Assembly (NCBI GenBank): GCA_013349585.1
Contig: DUZG01000003.1
Span: 1-64,000, forward strand
Direction: 5' to 3'
Source: Nitrospinota bacterium
GTDB taxonomy: Bacteria; Nitrospinota; Nitrospinia; Nitrospinales; VA-1
Length of the DNA: 64,000 nt
Part shown: piece by piece, positions 9,062 to 19,153 of the stretch
Layout: each line of letters starts with the position of its first letter
How positions within the stretch are numbered: position 1 is the first letter of the stretch
Made by a program: the position numbers and the translations under genes
The notes under the pieces: generated by a model
The model's database searches: none
What the model was told of the DNA's origin: nothing
The model's input: the letters and a program-made list of their open reading frames with translations, nothing else

Positions 9062-10192
9062 CTACGCCGCAATGGGCTCGCGGATTTTTGCACTTAGGGT
9101 ATCGAGGATAATGACAACTATTGTAATGGCTAGCAATGCTGTGCCGGCCTCATTATATTGTAGAAGATTGATACATTATTGTAGCAGAAAGCCGATCCCG
9201 CCTCCACCCACGAAACCGATAATCGTAGATATCCGCACATTGATGTCCCAGCGGTAAAAACTAAGTGCTAGAAAAGGCAAAATCACTTGCGGCAAAACTC
9301 CAAAGACTACCACTTGAATGGGGTTTGCGCCGACTGCGGTGATGGCTTCAACAGGGCCTGTATCGATACTCTCAATTTGTTCGGAAAAAAGTTTTCCTAA
9401 AGCGGCGATGGAATGCACCTCCAATGCCAGAACTCCTGCGAAAGGACCAATGCCCACCCAAACCACAAACAGAATGGCCATTACTAAAGGTTCTATAGAC
9501 CGCAACAAATTGAGTGTTGTCCTTACGCTGTATTAAATAATGGTTCGGAGCAAGTTTCCCGCCATTAGGTTTCTTGAAGGTAGGAGGCTTAATGGAATTG
9601 CTATTAAAATGGCAAAGGTCGTTGCCATCAAAGCTAGAAACAAGGTTTCTACCATCTTGTCAATTGTTAGGTGTAAAGTTTCGCTTACCTGCAACGGGCC
9701 CTCGGGCCAAGTCAAAACTGCCTTAACCGTTTGCCGATTTCCGAGAGCACTTGGGGGCACCGTAACGTCTTTTTGGAAATTGCCAGTTGCATCGGTTGCA
9801 AAATTTCCCATTGGGAATTCCTGCTCGACTTCATTGATCCAGAACAGTGTGCCCTTGGAGTTTGGTTTTAAGCGCAGTCTTGCTATGGTAATGCGGTCTC
9901 CAATTTGCCCCGAGCTTTGAGATAAAACCAGTTCAGACTTTTCACCGGGATGGACTGAGGCTTTGTTGCCAGATTAACCTGTCGTCAGAAAAAACGCTAC
10001 CTCTGTTGTCTGGCTTTGTTTTTGCCGGGGAAACAGGTAAGGTTACGCAAGTTCTGTGACAAGTGGCTTTACTAAATGGAAATCGCGAAACAATTCACCC
10101 AGATTAATTTCTGTCAATTTCCAGCCATAGCTGTAGACAGCTAGAACCGCCAAAGCGATGAATATAAATTTTGTTCTAGCATAGGTAGGCAC
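9062..10192 (-). pseudogene. phnE: Phosphonate/phosphite-type ABC transporter permease PhnE with four in-frame TAA codons
   Basis: One continuous minus frame from GTG at 10192 to TAG at 9062-9064: VPTYARTKFIFIALAVLAVYSYGWKLTEINLGELFRD...TELA*PYLFPR...TTG*SGNKAS...TLFLALMATTFAILIAIPLSLLPSRNL...RTII*YSVRTTLNLLRSIEPLVMAILFVVWVGIGPFAG...GGGGIGFLLQ*CINLLQYNEAGTALLAI...SAKIREPIAA*. Stops at 10043-10045, 9974-9976, 9533-9535, 9176-9178, all TAA; frame checked by coordinate. Confidence 0.85.
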
Positions 10193-10283
10193 AGCTTCGA
10201 GACCCTCTCAAAATCAAAAAAATAATCCAGAAGCTTAAAGGTTGTTTTCATTGTATGAAGAATAGACCTGCGGTGGTTCGCCG

Positions 10284-12098
10284 CTAGTCGAGTTCGAATT
10301 CTTCTTTCCAGTCGTCATCGTATTGCAGGGGTTTCTGATCTTTTTTGTAGAGGACGAAGTTTTCGAGAACCAGGGTATCCATTTCGGTGCGCATAAAACA
10401 ACGGTAGGCCTGTTCGGGTGTGCACACAATAGGTTCTCCGCGAACATTGAAGGAGGTGTTGATCAATACTGCACATTGAGTGGCCTTTTCAAATTCGCTG
10501 ATCAAATCATGATATCTTTTATTGGTATCCTTATGCACCGTTTGAATGCGAGCAGAATAGTCAACGTGAGTGATAGCGGGAATTTGAGATCTGGGAATAT
10601 TTAATAAATCTATTCCAAAGAGTTTTTTCTGTTCGTCGGTAATGGGAATCCTTTTGTCTTCCCGCACTCCGGCGACCATTAACATGTAAGGACTTTCTGA
10701 ATCCATTTCGAACCACTCGCCCACTTTTTCTGCCAGGACCGAAGGAGCGAAAGGGCGAAACGATTCGCGATACTTTATTTTCAGATTCATGGTGGATTGC
10801 ATTTTTGGATTACGTGGATCGCCGAGGATGCTTCTACCTCCCAGCGACCGAGGCCCAAACTCCATGGCCCCCTGAAACCAGCCGACTACTTTGTCAGCTT
10901 TTAAATCATCTGCTACCGTTTTGGATAAATCGGTTTCATTTAAATGTCGGTAAGGTATTTCCTGGCTATCGAGATAGCTTTTAATTTCACTTTCATTAAA
11001 TTGGGGACCTAAATAAGAACCTTTCATGGAATCTTTACCGTTGGTCTTTCTTTCATTACCCAGCACCTGATGCCAGATGCAAAGAGCGACTCCTAATGCC
11101 CCTCCTGCATCACCCGCAGCGGGTTGAATCCATATGTTGTCAAAAATTTTCTCTTTCAGGATTTTTCCATTACCTACACAATTCAAGGCAACACCGCCTG
11201 CCAGACACAGGTTTTTCATGCCCGATCTTTGGCGGATGTGACGAGCCATTTTCAGCATTATTTCTTCTGTCACCTCTTGCAGGGAGGCGGCGATATCCAT
11301 TTCTTTTTGGCCAAGTTGTGACTCTGACTTTCGGGTCGGGTGATCGAACACCGCCGCGAATTTATCATTGGTCATGGTCATTCCGCCTAGATAATCGAAA
11401 TAATCCATATTCATGCGAAAGGAACCATCGTCTTTAAGGTCAATTAAATGTTTGCGAATCAAATCGCAGTATTTGGGTTCACCGTAGGGAGCTAATCCCA
11501 TGACTTTATATTCACCACTGTTGACTTTGAATCCCAGGTAGTAGGTGAAGGCAGAATAAAGTAATCCTAGAGAATGCGGGAAGTGCAACTCTTGAAGTAA
11601 TTCGATTTTGTTATCTTTGCCTAAAGCCAGACTGCTAGTGGCCCATTCACCAACACCGTCCATGGTGAGAATGGCGGCTTCCTGAAAAGGTGATGGGAAG
11701 AATGCGCTGGCAGCATGTGACTCATGGTGCTCGGAAAATAAAACAGTCCCGCCGTAGCCCAGATTTTTTCTAATATTGCCCCGGGTCCATAATTTGTCTT
11801 TCAGCCAGATGGGGATGGCAGACAAATATTGTTTTATTCCTTTTGGGGCTATCCCCAAATAAGTTTCGAGAATTCTCTCGAACTTGATAAATGGCTTGTC
11901 ATAAAAGCCGACATAGTCCAGATCGGATACCTGGATTCCGCCTTTTTTCAAACAAAACTCAACGGCATTGTGGGGGAACGCGGGGTCGTGTTTTTTTCGA
12001 GTGAACCTTTCTTCCTGTGCGGCGGCGATTATTTCACCATCGCGAACGAGGCAGGCGGCGGAGTCATGGTAGAAAGCGGAGATTCCTAAGATATTCAT
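10284..12098 (-). CDS. Carbamoyltransferase, NodU/CmcH/TobZ family
   Basis: 604 aa; MNILGISAFYHDSAACLVRDGEIIAAAQEERFTRKKHD, NLCLAGGVALNCVGNGK, FGPRSLGGRSILGDPR, C-terminal INTSFNVRGEPIVCTPEQA. Confidence 0.94.
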   Translation of the reverse strand: MNILGISAFYHDSAACLVRDGEIIAAAQEERFTRKKHDPAFPHNAVEFCLKKGGIQVSDLDYVGFYDKPFIKFERILETYLGIAPKGIKQYLSAIPIWLKDKLWTRGNIRKNLGYGGTVLFSEHHESHAASAFFPSPFQEAAILTMDGVGEWATSSLALGKDNKIELLQELHFPHSLGLLYSAFTYYLGFKVNSGEYKVMGLAPYGEPKYCDLIRKHLIDLKDDGSFRMNMDYFDYLGGMTMTNDKFAAVFDHPTRKSESQLGQKEMDIAASLQEVTEEIMLKMARHIRQRSGMKNLCLAGGVALNCVGNGKILKEKIFDNIWIQPAAGDAGGALGVALCIWHQVLGNERKTNGKDSMKGSYLGPQFNESEIKSYLDSQEIPYRHLNETDLSKTVADDLKADKVVGWFQGAMEFGPRSLGGRSILGDPRNPKMQSTMNLKIKYRESFRPFAPSVLAEKVGEWFEMDSESPYMLMVAGVREDKRIPITDEQKKLFGIDLLNIPRSQIPAITHVDYSARIQTVHKDTNKRYHDLISEFEKATQCAVLINTSFNVRGEPIVCTPEQAYRCFMRTEMDTLVLENFVLYKKDQKPLQYDDDWKEEFELD

Positions 12099-12104
12099 AA
12101 TGTA

Positions 12105-12554
12105 TTAGATCTGAAAATTTGTAGCTGTTAAGCCGAGCAACCACAATCCGGAAAAAAGAGCGAGGGCGTTTAATTTCACAGATAAAGAATGCAGAGTTTT
12201 AAATTTTGCTTCAAGAGTTAAAATCTCATTTTCTGGAGAAAATTTTAATTGTTCTTTTATTTTTTTTGCTTTCGGGTTTATAACCAAGCCTGCCAATCCA
12301 GATCCAAGAACCATAATACCCCAGGCACACCATTTCAGTCCTACTTCTCCAATCATCAGTAAGCTTAATAGGATCAGGGCGCCGCAAACATAACCCAGTT
12401 TGTAATAGCGAGGAAAAATGATGCCGACTATCTCTCCCGCTTTTTCACGATCCAAAGTCTTGAACACCACCGGCGCCACGAAGAAGGAAAAGAATATGAT
12501 GCTTCCCAACCAGCAAACCAGACTTAATAAATAAATGAAATTAAAAACGAGCAA
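12105..12554 (-). CDS. DUF4149/TMEM205-like membrane protein
   Basis: 149 aa with about four TM helices; SFFVAPVVFKTLDREKAGEIVGIIFPRYYKLGY. Confidence 0.72.
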   Translation of the reverse strand: MLVFNFIYLLSLVCWLGSIIFFSFFVAPVVFKTLDREKAGEIVGIIFPRYYKLGYVCGALILLSLLMIGEVGLKWCAWGIMVLGSGLAGLVINPKAKKIKEQLKFSPENEILTLEAKFKTLHSLSVKLNALALFSGLWLLGLTATNFQI

Positions 12555-12586
12555 GTGCTTTTTCCTGTTTCAGGTGAAGTATTCCT

Positions 12587-13309
12587 CTATTGTTTAACAC
12601 TTTCTTCTATTTCTGCAACAATTTTGCGAGCGGCTTTTTCAGGGTCAACGGCATCACGGATAGGGCGACCAACGACAATTAAATCGGCCCCTGCTTGAAT
12701 AGCCTTTCTGGGTGTGGCGATGCGCTTCTGGTCGTCTGAAGCAATTTGGCTCCATTCCGGTCGAATGCCGGGAACCACCACTTTAAATGTATCTCCGCAT
12801 TTTTGTTTTACTGATGAGATTTCTTCTCCTGAGCAAATGATCCCGTTGCATCCTGACTGTCGGGCGCGAAATGCCCTGTCCAAAACGACATCGCCTACTT
12901 TAAGATTGGAACCTAAATCGTGCAGTTGCGTCTCGCCCATACTTGTTAATATGGTGACCGCCAGCACTTCGAGACCCGAGTCTTTAACTTCTTTCGAGGT
13001 CTCAAGTATTGCTTCACCCTCTGTGGAGTGGATGGTGATATATTTTACGCCCAACTTCGCTGCAGACCTTAAAGCGCCGCGAACCGTTGCGGGGATGTCA
13101 TGAAGTTTTAGATCGAGAAAAATTTCGGCTGAAGAATGATCCTTTATTAATTTTAAAATATCAGGGCCTTCTCGAACGAATAACTCGAGCCCGACTTTAA
13201 AACAGCCTACAGAATCCTGCAGCAGTTTTACCATGCGTTGCGCTTCACTTTTGTCTGGCACATCGAGAGCAAAAATGAGCCGATCTTTGGAGCTAGGAGT
13301 AGTGGTCAA
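12587..13309 (-). CDS. pyrF: Orotidine 5'-phosphate decarboxylase
   Basis: 240 aa; LIFALDVPDKSEA, EIFLDLKLHDIPATV, VVPGIRPEW, AGADLIVVGRPI. Confidence 0.95.
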   Translation of the reverse strand: MTTTPSSKDRLIFALDVPDKSEAQRMVKLLQDSVGCFKVGLELFVREGPDILKLIKDHSSAEIFLDLKLHDIPATVRGALRSAAKLGVKYITIHSTEGEAILETSKEVKDSGLEVLAVTILTSMGETQLHDLGSNLKVGDVVLDRAFRARQSGCNGIICSGEEISSVKQKCGDTFKVVVPGIRPEWSQIASDDQKRIATPRKAIQAGADLIVVGRPIRDAVDPEKAARKIVAEIEESVKQ

Positions 13310-13354
13310 AATAGTAAGATGGTGGTGTGATTAATAGAAATTGTAATTAGTATA

Positions 13355-14311
13355 TCAGGAATGATGGAAAATGCTTTCGGGATAACGCGTCATAACAGAC
13401 TGATCTTGAATGGAGGGTTGGTGAAAACTCTGGCCTACCATTTCCTGATAAATCATAAGAGGGATATTTCCTCCCGCAGCGATGGTATGAACCGAGCCGC
13501 TGCCAAAACGCAGGTTCAAATCGGTAAAGAAAAACGTGCCGTTTTCATCGAGAATTCCTTGAATAGTGCATGGACCGGTCAATGACAATCTGCGGCTCAA
13601 GGCTTCCACTGAACCTATAATAGATTCGTTCATATCTATTTTGCTCGTCATGACCTCGCCGCCGCGCACAGACAATCTCTTCCGTGGGACGATCAGTTGC
13701 GGGATTCCTTTCATATCTGCAAATAAATCGACACTGAACTCTCTGCCTTGGATCAGCTCTTGGTAAATATGATGTGGATATTTATCCATGCAATAATCCA
13801 GATCTCGTTGATCTTCAATAATGCTCTGGTTTTTTCCTCCTTCACCGCTTCTTTCCTTTGCGATGAGTGGAAATATTTCTGGTGGATCAGATTCTGCCAG
13901 CAAAAAAGTTTTAGGGCTTTTAAAACCTTCAAGCTCCATGAACTTCCACAGATTCCATTTGTCGTGACAGATTTCTATTGTAGAACTTTCCTGAATAAAC
14001 AGTCGACGATTTCCTCCACTCAACTCTTCGCGGTGTGTGTCCAGAAAATCTATGGCCTTATTGGTCAAAGGGATGATCGCATCGATCGCCTGCGTTCTGC
14101 AAATTGTTAGAAGCAACTCCAGGCAACTGTTGTTAGAAAATAGAGGTAGGGAATGAGACCGGTCGGCAACCTGTAATGCTGGAGCCAAGGCATCGCTGTC
14201 TACCGCAATCAGTTGAAAAGGAGTTTCGCATTGTGCCTTGGCATCTTGAAATGCCCTGACAAGAGAAACTCTCCAGTTCGCTGCAAGAAAAAGCACTTTT
14301 AACGTTTCCAT
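13355..14311 (-). CDS. ATP-grasp domain protein (CarB-like)
   Basis: 318 aa; HDKWNLWKFMELEGFKSPKTFLL, HHIYQELIQGREFSVDLFADMKG, FTDLNLRFGSGSVH. Confidence 0.8.
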   Translation of the reverse strand: METLKVLFLAANWRVSLVRAFQDAKAQCETPFQLIAVDSDALAPALQVADRSHSLPLFSNNSCLELLLTICRTQAIDAIIPLTNKAIDFLDTHREELSGGNRRLFIQESSTIEICHDKWNLWKFMELEGFKSPKTFLLAESDPPEIFPLIAKERSGEGGKNQSIIEDQRDLDYCMDKYPHHIYQELIQGREFSVDLFADMKGIPQLIVPRKRLSVRGGEVMTSKIDMNESIIGSVEALSRRLSLTGPCTIQGILDENGTFFFTDLNLRFGSGSVHTIAAGGNIPLMIYQEMVGQSFHQPSIQDQSVMTRYPESIFHHS

Positions 14312-14343
14312 TCAATACCCATAGGAAAATTTAAAATCAAAAT

Positions 14344-14898
14344 TCAGTACACGCTCAAATGCTGAATATTTAGCAAAATTTTTGCGGAGGCTCCCCAAAT
14401 TCGATGGTGTTTGAACCAATACATCACCATATTCTTCTCCGGACTGAGTCCCACATCCCGTTGTTGTGTTGCTAGTAGAGAAGTGAATGGAATTTCCAGA
14501 ATCTCGTCCACCTCATCTTTTTCAGGCTCAAACTCCAGAGCTTCAGATATTACGCAAACGAAAGGCGTGATCTCGAATCCAAATCGTGTATTCACAATGG
14601 GCAGCTCGGCAATCACCTTTGAGGATTCTATATTTGCTCCGACTTCCTCGGATGTTTCCCTGAGCGCGGTTGCCAAAAGATTGTTGTCTTTATCTTCCTC
14701 ATAGACACCGCCGGGAAAACTAATTTCCCCTGGATGCGACTTCAGGTGCAACGCTCTTTTGGTCATCAACACATGCGTCTTGTTGTTTTTGGGATAAAGT
14801 ATAACCAGAACCGCTGCCTTTTGCGGATAAGGTTGAATCGCCCGTTTAGTAAGGGGAAACTCATTTTTCAATTTGGTTGTAATTAAAAAAAGATCCAT
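14344..14898 (-). CDS. NUDIX hydrolase, CoA pyrophosphatase-like
   Basis: 184 aa; GGVYEEDKDNNLLATALRETSEEVG Nudix box preceded by LKSHPGEISFPGG. Confidence 0.9.
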   Translation of the reverse strand: MDLFLITTKLKNEFPLTKRAIQPYPQKAAVLVILYPKNNKTHVLMTKRALHLKSHPGEISFPGGVYEEDKDNNLLATALRETSEEVGANIESSKVIAELPIVNTRFGFEITPFVCVISEALEFEPEKDEVDEILEIPFTSLLATQQRDVGLSPEKNMVMYWFKHHRIWGASAKILLNIQHLSVY

Positions 14899-14910
14899 AT
14901 TGGTAAGTGG

Positions 14911-15258
14911 CTACTTTCCCCAGACCTGTTTGTATTCATCCGCATCAAATCCCACGGTTATTTTATCCATATCAACGGCGATAGGTCTTTTTATCAGGCG
15001 ACCGTTAGAGGCAAGGAGGTCTATCGCTTCAGCTTCCGACATAGATTTCAGTTTATCCTTTATTTTTAGTTCCCGATACTGGACACCGCTGGTATTAAAC
15101 AATTTTTGCAGGCCTTTTACTTTGATAGCAGATTTGAGAACTTTCTTGCTGGGCGGTTTTTCAGTGATGTCAATCACTTCAAAATCTATATTTTTCGCTT
15201 CAAGATCTTTGATGGCTTTCCGACAGGTTCCACATTTATTGTAAGAATAGAGCTTCAT
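14911..15258 (-). CDS. ArsC/Spx/MgsR-family thioredoxin-fold protein
   Basis: 115 aa; YNKCGTCRKAIKDLEAKNIDFEVIDITEKPPS; NGRLIKRPI. Confidence 0.86.
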   Translation of the reverse strand: MKLYSYNKCGTCRKAIKDLEAKNIDFEVIDITEKPPSKKVLKSAIKVKGLQKLFNTSGVQYRELKIKDKLKSMSEAEAIDLLASNGRLIKRPIAVDMDKITVGFDADEYKQVWGK

Positions 15259-15511
15259 ATTAATCTAATCTCCATTTATTCCCTGAGTATAAGATGACAA
15301 TTTTTACCCAATATGCACCAAAATACAGGGTAGTGGCGAAAAATCAATGATTTACATAAAAACACTTAAAACCACAACATATTGTGCCTTAAAAAACTTA
15401 GTATACCAAACATTGTATGATTTCCCTTTACAATACCTGAGGATTGGGATAATCTTCGTGAAAGTTACCCAGAGTTTATAATACATCATTTTTACAGGGG
15501 TTTAGCGTTAA

Positions 15512-18500
15512 ATGTACCTGAAAAATCTCGAATTAGAAGGTTTTAAATCTTTTGCTGATCCCACTAATCTGGAATTCAAAAATGGATTTACAGCAATTGT
15601 CGGCCCTAACGGTTGTGGTAAAAGTAATGTGTCCGATGCAATTCGCTGGGCCATAGGAGAGCAAAGATCAAAAACTCTGCGTAGCACCCGTATCACTGAT
15701 CTTATTTTTAATGGCAGTGTTAGCCGTAAACCCGTAAACCGAGCCGAAATTTCGATCACTCTTGGCAATGTTGCAGAGGGAATCCGCATCGCTGGGGTTC
15801 CCAATATGGCCGAAGAGGTTAAGGTTACACGATGTTATCACCGTTCAGGTGAAAGTGAATTTTACATCAATCAGATACCTTGTCGCCTGAAAGATATTAC
15901 AGATTTTCTGCTCGATGCAGGAATCAGCCCAAAGGTTCTGACAATAATCGAGCAAGGACATATTCAGGATATCATTACTTCAAAACCGGAAGAAAGACGG
16001 ATTTTGATTGAGGAAGCAGCAGGTATACTTAAATTCAAAAGCCGCAAAAATGATGCAGTGAGAAAGCTCGACAGTTCCCGGCAAAATCTGGAACGCGTTG
16101 CTGACATTGTTCAGGAGTTGCACAGGCAAGTCGAGTCTTTGAAACGGCAGGCTGCAAAAGCAGAGCGGTACAAAAATTTTAAAACAGAAATCAAAGAATT
16201 GTCTTTGAAACTTTTTTCAGTAAAAATCTGCCGGCTCAAAGGGCAACTACAGACGGTAGAAAAAGAACTCGAAGAACAAACAGAAAAGAAAACAGAATGG
16301 AGTGCCCGCCACGCCACTTTCGAAAATCAGATCGCCCAACTTAATATTGAAATAGAAGAATCGCTGAATCGATTGAATGAGCTTCGTGAAGATATCCATA
16401 AGCTGACCACGCAAATCAGTAATGGCGAACAAACAATTGCTTTTAAAAAAGAACAACAAGCTGAAGCTAAAGAAGATATTGAGTCTGCCGCTGGCGAAAT
16501 TACCCGGATGAGTGAGGAGGTCGAGAGTTTGTCGCATCAAGCAGTAGAGCAGCGACAAACGCTCAGCAAGACATCTCAGGAAATCAACGACCAGGAAATT
16601 ACTCTGGAGCAAATAAAAGAACAGAGCGGACAGAAGCGCGATGCTGTTCAAAAAAATCAAGACCAGGTTCAGTCGAGTGAAAGAAAGGTTTTCGAATTGT
16701 TTCAGCAATCGGCTGGTTCAAAAAATAAGCTCACCAAAATTGAAACAAAAAGCCAGGGCATTGAGGTACGCAAGCAAAACCTGGCGAAAGAAAAAGAAGA
16801 AACTCAAAATCAAATTCACAGTAACCAGTCCATGTTCCAAGAACGAGAATCGGGGCATCAGAATCGCATCGATGAATTGCAACAGCTAAAAGAACGACAG
16901 GAAAATTTAGAACAAAAAGTACTCGAGGGCTCGAATCAGGCCCAAGTTCAGGTCGATGCCCATAGCGAAAGAAAAGAAGGTTATTTTAATAAATCTTCGT
17001 TGTTAGGTTCGTTGGAAAAACTTCGATCTCAGTTCGAAGGGTTTAATGAAGGCATCAAGTCTCTCATGAGCCAACAAAATGGCGCAAGGATTCCCGGGAT
17101 TCGCGAAGTACTTGTAGATGTCTTGCAAACCCCCGCAGAATATGAAACGGCAATCGAAACTGCATTGGGCGATAAGCTGCAAAGTGTCATCGTCAATTCC
17201 TATTCTGACTCGATGGAAGCCATAGGTTATCTTAAAAGTAATGAGTCTGGGCGAGGGCTGTTTGTTCCGTTGAATCCAAAATCCACACCCAGCATTCCTA
17301 TGCAATTGAATGGCGCAGAGGGAGTTGTCGGCAAGGCTTTGAATTTTATCGAATGCAGTGAAGATTATCGTCCTGTTATAGAATTATTGTTGCGCAATGT
17401 AGTTTTGGTTCAGGACATGGATGTAGCCATGCACCTTCATCAGAACCCTGAATTTCAAGGAACAGTTGTAACCTTGAACGGTGAAATGATCGATGCGAAT
17501 GGGTTCGTCACCGGGGGGTCTGCCAAGAGTGAATCTTCAAGGTTGTTGGCGAGGAATAGGGAAATAGAGAACCTTTCCGAAATTGTGAAAAAGTTAAAGG
17601 CAGAGTTAGAAGAATCGCAATTGGCCGTTGAGTCCGGAAAAAGGGCGCAAATTGAACTGGAGGCTAGCCTCAAGCAAATAAGTGAAGAAGTTCATCAAAA
17701 AGAATTAGCGAATAACAACAGTCTTCGCGATCTCGAACAATTGCGTCAGGAAAAGCAGAGGTTGGAAAGCCGCGCTTCCACTTTGGGTGCTGAAACGATG
17801 TCCCTGTCGCAGGAGCTACAGGAACTGGAAAATGAGAATTCTTCTCTGAAGGTGCTATTGCTTGAAATGGAGCAAAAAAATCAGGCGGAAGAAGAATCGT
17901 TAGCTCAACAGCGGACAGAATTGGAAGACAGTCGAAAAGCCCTGGAAGAAAAATCCGGAGAAATCAGCGGATTGAAGGTTTTGATCACTTCCTTGATTGG
18001 GCGACGCGAAAATACCCTGACAGAGATCAAGCGACTGGAGCTACAACAACAAAATTTGCAGCAACGAATTGAAAAGCGGGAGTCGGACAGAGTCTCCAAC
18101 CAGAACCGAATTGTCGAAATCGATAACGATGTTTCTGTCTTGGAAGAGAATGTACTAAAACAGTCCAAAGAAAAGGATATCCTCAGCGAAAATGCAGTGC
18201 AAGAGGAAGAAAGCCTGAGAGCAAATGAAGATGCGCAGAAACAAATGGATCAGGATATCCGCGAATTGTCCAAGAAGCTTCAAGAAATCACAGAAACTTT
18301 ATCGCAGATAGAAATCAAGCGTTCCGAAACAAGATTGCAAAATGCCCACATTGAAGAACGGGCTTACGAAGATTTCAATGCCACTCGTGAAGAGTTGTGG
18401 GCAGCTTATGATGAGAATATTGACGAGCATGAGATCGAAGGAACGGTTAAAGATCTTAAAGAAAAATTGGCACGATTGGGCGAAGTGAATTTGGCGGCTT

Positions 18501-19069
18501 TGTCTGAATTCGAAAAAACAAACGAACGCTACACCTTTCTTAAAGAACAGCAGGACGATTTGGCCGAGTCCATTGAGTTGCTGCATTCAACGATCGAAAA
18601 AATTAATTGCACCACTCAGCAACGTTTTCTGGATACGTTTAAGCAGGTTAATGAAAACTTTAAAGAAGTGTTCGCACGCCTTTTCCAAGGAGGCAAGGCA
18701 GAGCTGTCCTTAATAGATGAGGCCAATCCTCTTGATTCAGGAATAGAGATTACCGCCAACCCGATAGGGAAAAGCCTGCAAACGCTGTCGCTTCTTTCCG
18801 GTGGTGAAAAAACGATGACGGCCATCGCCCTGATGTTTGCCGTATTTAAGGTTCGCCCCAGCCCTTTTTGCTTACTTGACGAAGTGGATGCTCCGCTCGA
18901 TGAAGCGAATGTGGTCCGATTTCAGGAAATGCTGAAAGAGATGGCTGACAACACTCAGTTTATTATCATCACCCACAACCAGAAGACTATGACCTTCGCC
19001 AACGCCCTCTATGGAATCACCATGGAAGAAAAAGGCGTCTCCAAAGCCGTATCCGTTCACTTTAATTAA
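15512..19069 (+). CDS. smc: Chromosome segregation protein SMC
   Basis: 1185 aa; Walker A VGPNGCGKSNVSDAIRWAIGEQ, two coiled-coil arms, hinge near 17.1-17.5 kb, signature LLSGGEKTMTAIALMFA, Walker B FCLLDEVDAPLDEANV. Confidence 0.96.
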   Translation: MYLKNLELEGFKSFADPTNLEFKNGFTAIVGPNGCGKSNVSDAIRWAIGEQRSKTLRSTRITDLIFNGSVSRKPVNRAEISITLGNVAEGIRIAGVPNMAEEVKVTRCYHRSGESEFYINQIPCRLKDITDFLLDAGISPKVLTIIEQGHIQDIITSKPEERRILIEEAAGILKFKSRKNDAVRKLDSSRQNLERVADIVQELHRQVESLKRQAAKAERYKNFKTEIKELSLKLFSVKICRLKGQLQTVEKELEEQTEKKTEWSARHATFENQIAQLNIEIEESLNRLNELREDIHKLTTQISNGEQTIAFKKEQQAEAKEDIESAAGEITRMSEEVESLSHQAVEQRQTLSKTSQEINDQEITLEQIKEQSGQKRDAVQKNQDQVQSSERKVFELFQQSAGSKNKLTKIETKSQGIEVRKQNLAKEKEETQNQIHSNQSMFQERESGHQNRIDELQQLKERQENLEQKVLEGSNQAQVQVDAHSERKEGYFNKSSLLGSLEKLRSQFEGFNEGIKSLMSQQNGARIPGIREVLVDVLQTPAEYETAIETALGDKLQSVIVNSYSDSMEAIGYLKSNESGRGLFVPLNPKSTPSIPMQLNGAEGVVGKALNFIECSEDYRPVIELLLRNVVLVQDMDVAMHLHQNPEFQGTVVTLNGEMIDANGFVTGGSAKSESSRLLARNREIENLSEIVKKLKAELEESQLAVESGKRAQIELEASLKQISEEVHQKELANNNSLRDLEQLRQEKQRLESRASTLGAETMSLSQELQELENENSSLKVLLLEMEQKNQAEEESLAQQRTELEDSRKALEEKSGEISGLKVLITSLIGRRENTLTEIKRLELQQQNLQQRIEKRESDRVSNQNRIVEIDNDVSVLEENVLKQSKEKDILSENAVQEEESLRANEDAQKQMDQDIRELSKKLQEITETLSQIEIKRSETRLQNAHIEERAYEDFNATREELWAAYDENIDEHEIEGTVKDLKEKLARLGEVNLAALSEFEKTNERYTFLKEQQDDLAESIELLHSTIEKINCTTQQRFLDTFKQVNENFKEVFARLFQGGKAELSLIDEANPLDSGIEITANPIGKSLQTLSLLSGGEKTMTAIALMFAVFKVRPSPFCLLDEVDAPLDEANVVRFQEMLKEMADNTQFIIITHNQKTMTFANALYGITMEEKGVSKAVSVHFN

Positions 19070-19153
19070 TATCCAACCTATATTTATAATTCAAATAGGC
19101 AAAGCTGCTTGTTAATAGTGTTATAATTCGAGTCCTCTTACCAAGGAAGAATT

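Noticed and set aside
9062-10192. Genuine stop-codon reassignment (TAA as Gln)
   Set aside because: Neighbouring intact genes terminate normally at TAA (e.g. tpsB-adjacent and GT2 ORFs) and gain no sensible extension, so genome-wide recoding is not supported; pseudogenisation is simpler.
11096-11437. 113-aa plus ORF within the carbamoyltransferase gene
   Set aside because: Antisense shadow without RBS or domain evidence.
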